From Acidithiobacillus sp. AMEEHan (lineage in GTDB: Bacteria; Pseudomonadota; Gammaproteobacteria; Acidithiobacillales; Acidithiobacillaceae): a DNA stretch of 64,000 nt. The notes beneath the pieces are model-generated. The model worked only from the letters and a program-made list of their open reading frames with translations. It made no database searches and had not been told where the DNA came from. Below are positions 56,514-64,000 of this stretch, one piece after another. The position numbers and the translations under genes were made by a program. Every line of letters starts with the position of its first letter. Position 1 is the stretch's first letter. The stretch is from positions 1,362,001 through 1,426,000 of the forward strand of contig NZ_CP118747.1 in the NCBI RefSeq assembly GCF_030996345.1. The letters run 5' to 3'.

Positions 56514-57804
56514 TGCCCGCCAGACACCCGTGCCGCAGCCGAACGCGCATGGGCCGTCAACCCCTCGGCCTCCGCCAACGTCTTGGCAAGCCTCCCCAAC
56601 TGGGCCGCTCCCGCAGGACTGGCTTCGATCAAGCTGCTACGCTTGATGAAGTCATAGACCCCGAGAGGCGAGGAGAATCGCGCACTACCGCCGGTGGGCA
56701 GCACGTGATTGGGTCCGGCCACGTAGTCCCCGAGGGCTTCGCAGGTGTGGATACCGAGAAAGATCGCACCGGCATTGTGTATCTGCGGCAACAGGGCACG
56801 CGGTTCCTGCACGGCAAGCTCGAGATGCTCTGGTGCCACCTGATTGGCCAAAGCGCAGGCCTCGACGGCATCACGGGCGAGGATGAGGGCACCGCGATTG
56901 GCCCAGCTTTCGCGGGCGATGGGAGCACGGTCGAGTTCCGTCAGGGCCTTGTCGACGGCACTGGCAACCGCCTCCAAGTGGGTGGCGTCCCAAGTGATGA
57001 AGATGCTCTGGGCAATTTCGTCATGCTCGGCTTGGGAGAGTAGGTCCCAGGCGAGCCATTCGGCGGGCGCCGAGCCGTCGCTGAGGACGAGGATTTCGCT
57101 CGGGCCGGCGATCATGTCGATGCCGACCTTGCCAAAGACCATGCGTTTGGCGGTGGCGACATAGATGTTGCCCGGGCCGACGATCTTGTCGACCGCTGGC
57201 ACTGACTCGGTACCGTAGGCCAGGGCAGCGACGGCCTGGGCGCCACCGACGCGAAAGACGCGATCGACACCCGCAACAGCGGCGGCAGCCAAGACCCAGG
57301 GATTGACCTCGCCGTTGGGAGTAGGCACGGTCATGATGATCTCTTCAACCCCCGCCACGTTGGCGGGCAAGGCATTCATCAGTACCGAACTGGGGTAGGC
57401 GGCCTTGCCACCCGGAACATAGATCCCCACCCGCTGCAGGGGCAGGACCCGCTGCCCGAGGCGATTACCGGCAGCATCGGTGATTTCCCAGCTCTGCACG
57501 AGCTGCTGTTGGTGATAATCCCGAATCCGTTCAGCGGCGGCTTCCAGGGCACTGCGACCTTGCGCAGGCAGGCTGGCAAGAGCCTTTTCGCAGTCGCGCA
57601 AGGGGACTTCCAGAGCAGAGCTGTCGGCTAGCACCAAGCGATCGAAACGGGCGCCGTATTCGAGCAGGGCAGCGTCGCCGCGCGTGCGCACGGCATGCAG
57701 GATCTCGCGCACGCGCTCTTCCACCTGCAGGTCCCCGCTCGCTTCCCAGCCGTGCAGGGCAGAAAAAGCGGCAGCAAAATCTTCTTGTCGGGTGTCGAGA
57801 CGCT

Positions 57805-57808
<4 letters not shown>
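56510..57808 (-). CDS. hisD: Histidinol dehydrogenase
   Basis: A 432-aa NAD-dependent Zn enzyme for the last two steps of histidine synthesis. It has [34 protein letters not shown], and [11 protein letters not shown] with conserved residues, and [22 protein letters not shown] overlap with hisG. Confidence 0.97.
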
Positions 57809-59732
<1,924 letters not shown>

Positions 59733-60053
59733 TCAGCCCTGCGCTTTACTGACCAATTTCTGCAGTTCGCCCTGCTGGAAAAGGTCCGCCATGATATCGG
59801 AGCCGCCTACGAATTCGCCATTGATATAGAGCTGCGGGATGGTCGGCCAGTTGGAGAATTTCTTGATGCCGTCGCGAATCTGCGGGTCGGCGAGCACGTC
59901 GACGGTGAAGAGCTCTTTCACGCCCGCCTGCTGCAGGAGCTGCACTGCGCGGGCGGAGAAGCCACATTGCGGCGCCCGCGGATTACCCTTCATGTAGAGG
60001 GTGATGGGGTGCTTGGTTACCTGATCCCGGATGATGTCTTGAATGTCGGCCAT
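59733..60053 (-). CDS. grxD: Monothiol glutaredoxin GrxD
   Basis: A 106-aa monothiol glutaredoxin with the CGFS active site (Cys30) and TIPQLYINGEFVGGSD. It carries a [2Fe-2S] cluster, usually shared with a BolA-type partner. That partner, ibaG, lies 30 bases upstream. Confidence 0.95.
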   Translation of the reverse strand: MADIQDIIRDQVTKHPITLYMKGNPRAPQCGFSARAVQLLQQAGVKELFTVDVLADPQIRDGIKKFSNWPTIPQLYINGEFVGGSDIMADLFQQGELQKLVSKAQG

Positions 60054-60082
60054 GACTGTACCTCGAATGGGAAGGAAAAAAG

Positions 60083-60325
60083 TTAGGAACGAGCCGTAGC
60101 TTCGTCCGGGCTCAAAGTGCGTAGCTGCAAGGCGTGGATTTCTTCGCGCATGCGGTCGCCCAGGCAGGCGTACACCAGCTGGTGCCGTTTGACGAGGCTC
60201 TGGCCCTGAAACTGCTCGGCGATGACAACGGCCTCGAAATGGGCGCCATCGTCACCGAATACTTGCACCTGAGCGCCGGGAAGACCGGACTCGATGAGGG
60301 AACGGATCGTATTTGCTTGCATCAT
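60083..60325 (-). CDS. ibaG: BolA-family protein IbaG
   Basis: An 80-aa BolA-like protein with VFGDDGAHFEAVVIAEQF near 22 and LVKRHQLVYACLGDRM with the invariant His. Its place next to murA and grxD matches ibaG (formerly yrbA) in other proteobacteria. Confidence 0.9.
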   Translation of the reverse strand: MMQANTIRSLIESGLPGAQVQVFGDDGAHFEAVVIAEQFQGQSLVKRHQLVYACLGDRMREEIHALQLRTLSPDEATARS

Positions 60326-60368
60326 CGTTTCATCTTACCTGAAATTGTCGTGTCTGTGATCCCGTTGC

Positions 60369-61205
60369 TCAGGGACGCAGCTTGTAACCGCTGGCCAACA
60401 GGCGCCAGGCCACCGTCGAGCTGAGCAGAAAAAAGATCAGAGCGACGGCGAGGGAAGTCCAGACCGAGACGTCCGCATCGCTGAAGAACCCATAACGGAA
60501 ACCATCGACGATGTAGAGGAAAGGATTGACCATAGACAGGTGACGCCAGGTCCCCGGCAACGACTGCACGGAATAGAACACTCCGGCGAGAAAGGTCAAC
60601 GGCATGATCAGGAAGTTTTGAAAGCCGGCGATCTGGTCGAATTTTTCTGCCCAGAGTCCGGCGACGATACCCAGCGCACCCATTCCTCCCGCACCGAGAA
60701 CGGTAAACAGCAAGATCCACACCGGATGTTGCAAGGGCAAGCGCAGGAATAGCAGAGCCAGCAGCAAGATGGCCAAACCCACGGCAATGCCGCGGACAAT
60801 GGATGCTGCGGTCATCGCCAGAAAGATCTCTGTTGGGCGCAGGGGACTCAGCAGAAGAAAAATGATGTTGCCCGTCACTTTGGCCTGAATCAGGCTGGAA
60901 GAGCTGTTGGCAAAGGCATTCTGCAGCACCGACATCATCATCAGGCCGGGAACGATGAAGGCGATGTAGGAGACCCCGGGATAAATGTGGATATGTCCGC
61001 CCAGGGCATGGCCGAAAACCAGCAGATACAGCAGGGTAGTGACCAGGGGCGCGGCAATCGTTTGCAACCAGACGCGGGCGAAGCGCAATACCTCTTTGCG
61101 AAACAGGGTCCAGGCAGGTGTCCAGGCGATGGCGGGTAAAAACCTGTGCCCCAGGAGCGACTCTGGACTCTGTTGTGGCTTTCCAGTCGAAATGGAGCTA
61201 TTCAT
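60369..61205 (-). CDS. ABC-2 type transporter permease
   Basis: A 278-aa membrane protein with six transmembrane helices of the ABC-2 family (YadH-like). Conserved are the segment VPGLMMMSVLQNAFANSSSS, then FLLLSPLRPTEIFLA and a C-terminal NPFLYIVDGFRYGFF. No ATPase gene is adjacent, so its motor must be elsewhere. The neighbours are surA and ibaG. Start ATG 61205 is 1 base after the surA stop; the longer frame lies inside surA. Confidence 0.85.
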   Translation of the reverse strand: MNSSISTGKPQQSPESLLGHRFLPAIAWTPAWTLFRKEVLRFARVWLQTIAAPLVTTLLYLLVFGHALGGHIHIYPGVSYIAFIVPGLMMMSVLQNAFANSSSSLIQAKVTGNIIFLLLSPLRPTEIFLAMTAASIVRGIAVGLAILLLALLFLRLPLQHPVWILLFTVLGAGGMGALGIVAGLWAEKFDQIAGFQNFLIMPLTFLAGVFYSVQSLPGTWRHLSMVNPFLYIVDGFRYGFFSDADVSVWTSLAVALIFFLLSSTVAWRLLASGYKLRP

Positions 61206-61206
61206 C

Positions 61207-62613
61207 TCAGGCGTTGCGCAGGCGCAGATCCGGGTCGAGAATTTCGACATAGGCGCCATCGCGAATGCGCCGCTGCCACTCCTCCATACGCTCGCGTACC
61301 GTACGGTTGAAAAGCTGCATGCGGGCGACAGATTCCAGCTGCGCATCACTCAGGGCAGCCTCGCGATGGCCTTGCGACTGCACGATATAGATGGCGTCGC
61401 CGATCTGGATGGGGGCACTCACGTTGCCCACCGGCAAGCTCATCAGTGCGCGTTCCAGCTCGTCGGGCAGACTTCCCGGTGCTACCCAGCCCAATTCGCC
61501 GCCATTGGCTGCCGTGGCACGATCCTGACTGTAGCGTCGGGCCAGCTCGCTGAAATTCACCCCGGATTGCAGGCTGGTCTCGATGTCCTTGGCCTGGGAC
61601 TGTGCCTCCTGCTCCTGGATACCCTTGCCGGCGTGCAACAAGATCATCGCCGCCTTGACCTCAGTCACCGATGGCTCTTGATGCTTGACATTGAGGAGCT
61701 TGAAAATGTGGTAACCGGTGGCGCTGGGGATCACCGGGCTGATATCGCCGGGTTGCAGTTTGAGCAGAGCCTGCGTGACAGCGCTGGGCAGCTCGGCGGC
61801 CTTGATCCAGCCCAGGCGACCGCCCTGCAGAGCGTCGCGGGCAGCGCTGACCTCGGTGGCCAGACGGGTGAAGCTGGCGCCATCAACCAATTGCTGGTGC
61901 ACCTGCTCGATATCCCGGCGCACCTGACTCACGGCATCTGGGCTGGGGTCGCCAGGCAAGGGTAGGAATATCTGCTGCAATTCAAAACTCACTCCCGCAG
62001 TTTGTTTGAGCTGGCGGGCAAAGGTCTGGATCTCATCCTTGCCGAGGTGCACCCGCGCCTCTACTTCCTGCTGCTGTAGACGATCCACCAGGATCCGCTC
62101 ACGGAGATTGTCCTCGAATTCCGACCAGGACTGCCCTTGCTGGTTCAGTGCTTCGCGCAGCTGGTCCGCGGTCAGATTGTTGCTGTGGGCGATATTGGCA
62201 ATGGCCTGGTCCAGCGTGGCCTGATCGACGTTGATGTCCATGCGTTTGGCCATCTGCACCTCGATGTCCTGCAGGATCATCTGTTGCAGTACCTGACGGC
62301 GCAGGATCGCCTCCGGTGGCAACTGGCCGGGATCCTGTTGCTGTAGTTGTGCCTTGATGGCGCTGACCTTCTGGTCGAGTTGTAGTGAAGTGATGATTTG
62401 ATCATTTACCACCGCCACTACCTTGTTGAGGGTGTCGAGGTTCTGCGGCAGGGGTGCGGCCTGCGGTACCTCCGTGGAGCGGGCGGAAAAGACTCGCGAC
62501 TGCGGCGGTGGTGCAGCCAGGAGTGTCTCGCGGTTGACGAAAGGGGTTGCGGCCCAGGCAGAGCAACTGCTAGCCAAAGCAGCGAGGAAAAGGGCAGAGC
62601 GGTATCGGGACAT
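61207..62613 (-). CDS. surA: Periplasmic chaperone and peptidyl-prolyl isomerase SurA
   Basis: A 468-aa protein with a signal peptide (MSRYRSALFLAALASSCSAWA), an N-terminal chaperone domain (about 60-200) and two PpiC-type domains (about 210-310 and 325-425). It folds outer-membrane proteins. Its ATG overlaps the lptD stop, a usual pairing. Confidence 0.95.
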   Translation of the reverse strand: MSRYRSALFLAALASSCSAWAATPFVNRETLLAAPPPQSRVFSARSTEVPQAAPLPQNLDTLNKVVAVVNDQIITSLQLDQKVSAIKAQLQQQDPGQLPPEAILRRQVLQQMILQDIEVQMAKRMDINVDQATLDQAIANIAHSNNLTADQLREALNQQGQSWSEFEDNLRERILVDRLQQQEVEARVHLGKDEIQTFARQLKQTAGVSFELQQIFLPLPGDPSPDAVSQVRRDIEQVHQQLVDGASFTRLATEVSAARDALQGGRLGWIKAAELPSAVTQALLKLQPGDISPVIPSATGYHIFKLLNVKHQEPSVTEVKAAMILLHAGKGIQEQEAQSQAKDIETSLQSGVNFSELARRYSQDRATAANGGELGWVAPGSLPDELERALMSLPVGNVSAPIQIGDAIYIVQSQGHREAALSDAQLESVARMQLFNRTVRERMEEWQRRIRDGAYVEILDPDLRLRNA

Positions 62614-64000
62614 CAGAACTCCATGCTGGCGCCGGGCACATATTGATCGAGGAAACCGTTGGAACTGTTGCCAATGCTGGTCAAACCGCGCAACACGATT
62701 TCCAGGTAGACGGCGTTGTTCGTCTGTCCCCCCAGTAGAATCTGGTGAAACATCATCAGTTGAGCCGTCCAGCAGCCGCCATCATAGCCGATCCCGAGCA
62801 ACTGCTCCAAGGGTTTGTCATCCTGCACATCATATTGATAGGCACCGAGGACGCGCCATCGTTTACCGATGGGTAGAGCTGCAGAGACGCCCGCCTGATC
62901 GACGTAGTTGCGCGTGTAACGGTAATCAAGATTGAGCACCGTACCGTTGTGGGCCAACCATTGCGCGCGAAAATCCATGCGCTCGAAACGCTGCCAGTTG
63001 GAGTCGGTTTCGGAACTGGCGAGGAAATTGAGATTGGCCAGGGGGGCGTACTGGGCCTGCCAGAAATAATTGGACCGACTGTTTTGCGCCACGATATTGC
63101 CGGCAAGGTCGATCTGCTGACGGTTAAAGTAGTGGATCTGACCGATGGCGGCGCTCCAGACTTCCCGTCCATTCGGGTTGTAGCCCGATCCTTCCAGGCC
63201 ATAGGCCAACTGGTTGGCGGCATTGATGCGATCGCTCCCATCGAATAGGGAGTTGTCGGTGAATATCGAGTCGTAGTTCTGGAAGGGCAGGCTGGAATCG
63301 AAGTTCGGGATCTGGTCCTGTGCCTGCAGAGGAATGAAAAGGTATTTGAACATGGGATGCAGGACAATACTGCTGCCGTCCTTGGCATCGCGAACAAAGT
63401 TGAGACCGCCGCGCAGGCTCAGAGCCGGCAGGCTGCGGTTGCTCACGCGGGCATAGGGACCATTGCGCTGGATCTGGTAATGACTGAAATAGAGCCGCGC
63501 CTGCGGTTCCAGGTAGCCCCAAGCGCGACTCCATTTCCAACCGACAGTGGGTGTGAGGTCGAGGCGCTGGCCGATGGGACCGGTGCTAGCATAGAAGTAA
63601 TTGAAGTTGCTGCGCCAGTCGAAATAGCCGGTTTTGCCCAGGCGCCAATAGCCATTGGCGTAAACATAGGGTAATTGCGCGTAGGGCGCGGCGCCGCCCT
63701 GCAGCAGCTCCTGATAGCCCTGCACCATGACACCTGCCTGCAGATGGCGATTGCCATAGCTGATGGCGCCGGTGGAGGTCAGATACGGCGCATTGCCGAC
63801 CCCGCCGATGTAACCGCCGTTGAAGCCGGTAACCCCGGAGAGATCGGCGAGAAAATTCCGATAGCTGACACGATTGTAATTGACCGAGAGCGCAAAACCA
63901 TCTCCCAGATTTTGCTGGTGCTGCCAGGATACGGCCCAGACATTGCTGCCGGTGAGCTTGTCGTGGGGCAGCAAAGCGAGGAGCAACTGTCCACTATAGT
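62613..64000 (-). CDS. lptD: LPS assembly protein LptD, C-terminal part (runs off the right edge)
   Basis: The last 462 codons of the outer-membrane barrel that inserts lipopolysaccharide. It is beta-rich, with alternating strands and aromatic belts. Visible features include the PQARLYFSHYQIQ strand, GGLNFVRDAKDGSSIVLHPMFKY and QLAYGLEGSGYNPNG. The N-terminal part and start lie outside the window. It ends overlapping surA. Confidence 0.88.
   Translation of the reverse strand, partial: YSGQLLLALLPHDKLTGSNVWAVSWQHQQNLGDGFALSVNYNRVSYRNFLADLSGVTGFNGGYIGGVGNAPYLTSTGAISYGNRHLQAGVMVQGYQELLQGGAAPYAQLPYVYANGYWRLGKTGYFDWRSNFNYFYASTGPIGQRLDLTPTVGWKWSRAWGYLEPQARLYFSHYQIQRNGPYARVSNRSLPALSLRGGLNFVRDAKDGSSIVLHPMFKYLFIPLQAQDQIPNFDSSLPFQNYDSIFTDNSLFDGSDRINAANQLAYGLEGSGYNPNGREVWSAAIGQIHYFNRQQIDLAGNIVAQNSRSNYFWQAQYAPLANLNFLASSETDSNWQRFERMDFRAQWLAHNGTVLNLDYRYTRNYVDQAGVSAALPIGKRWRVLGAYQYDVQDDKPLEQLLGIGYDGGCWTAQLMMFHQILLGGQTNNAVYLEIVLRGLTSIGNSSNGFLDQYVPGASMEF

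Overview
The window looks like the chromosome of a gammaproteobacterium-like acidophile of the Acidithiobacillus type. This rests on gene content and codon/GC style (surA-lptD, ibaG-grxD-murA-his, tatABC, pqiABC, radA-alr, rpsF-rpsR-dnaB); I could not confirm the species. Roughly two thirds is ordinary core chromosome, nearly all on the minus strand. The rest is accessory DNA in two blocks, 1-18.4 kb and 39.4-46.75 kb.

Block 1 (1-13.6 kb) is a defence island built on one type I restriction-modification operon: the tail of hsdM (ends 40), a Fic protein, hsdS (1414-2691) and hsdR (9703-12906). Cargo has been slotted into its junctions. A long prokaryotic Argonaute with a degraded PIWI active site starts inside the hsdS stop codon and overlaps a PD-(D/E)XK nuclease gene (2688-6055). 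A DUF4143 ATPase with a large palindrome over its start codon follows (6337-7548), then a split OLD-like pair, an AAA ATPase plus a DUF4276 protein (7819-9635). The junctions carry gene stubs: a second HsdM tail after fic, two HsdR-like N-termini (6105, 7545), a SIR2-like N-terminus (12908) and an internally deleted IS1595-like element. A GAF-PAS-PAS-GGDEF-EAL gene (13684-18931) is cut by an IS66 element with a perfect 8-bp target duplication.

Block 2 (39.4-46.75 kb) holds an orphan AbrB-type antitoxin with an internally deleted PemK-like toxin, a lipoprotein gene, and a small chromosomal integron. The integron has a decayed intI at 46050-46644, an attI-like region, and four cassettes on the minus strand, each ended by an attC site (45347-45411, 43374-43451, 42082-42147, 40733-40810). 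The cassettes encode a three-TM protein, a 192-aa protein interrupted by an ISL3 element (8-bp target duplication), a TIR-like/deoxyribosyltransferase-like protein, and a protein with a restriction-endonuclease fold motif. The integron is bounded by two copies of the 3' end of qmcA. The neighbouring toxin-antitoxin remnant is bounded by two copies of the 3' end of pgl. In both pairs the extra copy is diverged mostly at synonymous sites.

The core part reads, from high to low coordinates on the minus strand: lptD-surA (outer-membrane biogenesis), an ABC-2 permease, ibaG-grxD-murA, the complete hisGDCBHAFIE run, tatABC, glgB and nfeD-qmcA. After the island come cysM, a ydbH/ydbL-like envelope lipid-transport pair, rlmD, an L,D-transpeptidase, a KimA-like permease, nagZ, rpsF-rpsR-rplI-dnaB, pqiABC, a GNAT protein, a UPF0104 membrane protein and alr-radA. 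Two plus-strand core genes (vit1/ccc1-type transporter, pgl) lie between cysM and the island. No rRNA, tRNA or CRISPR array was seen.
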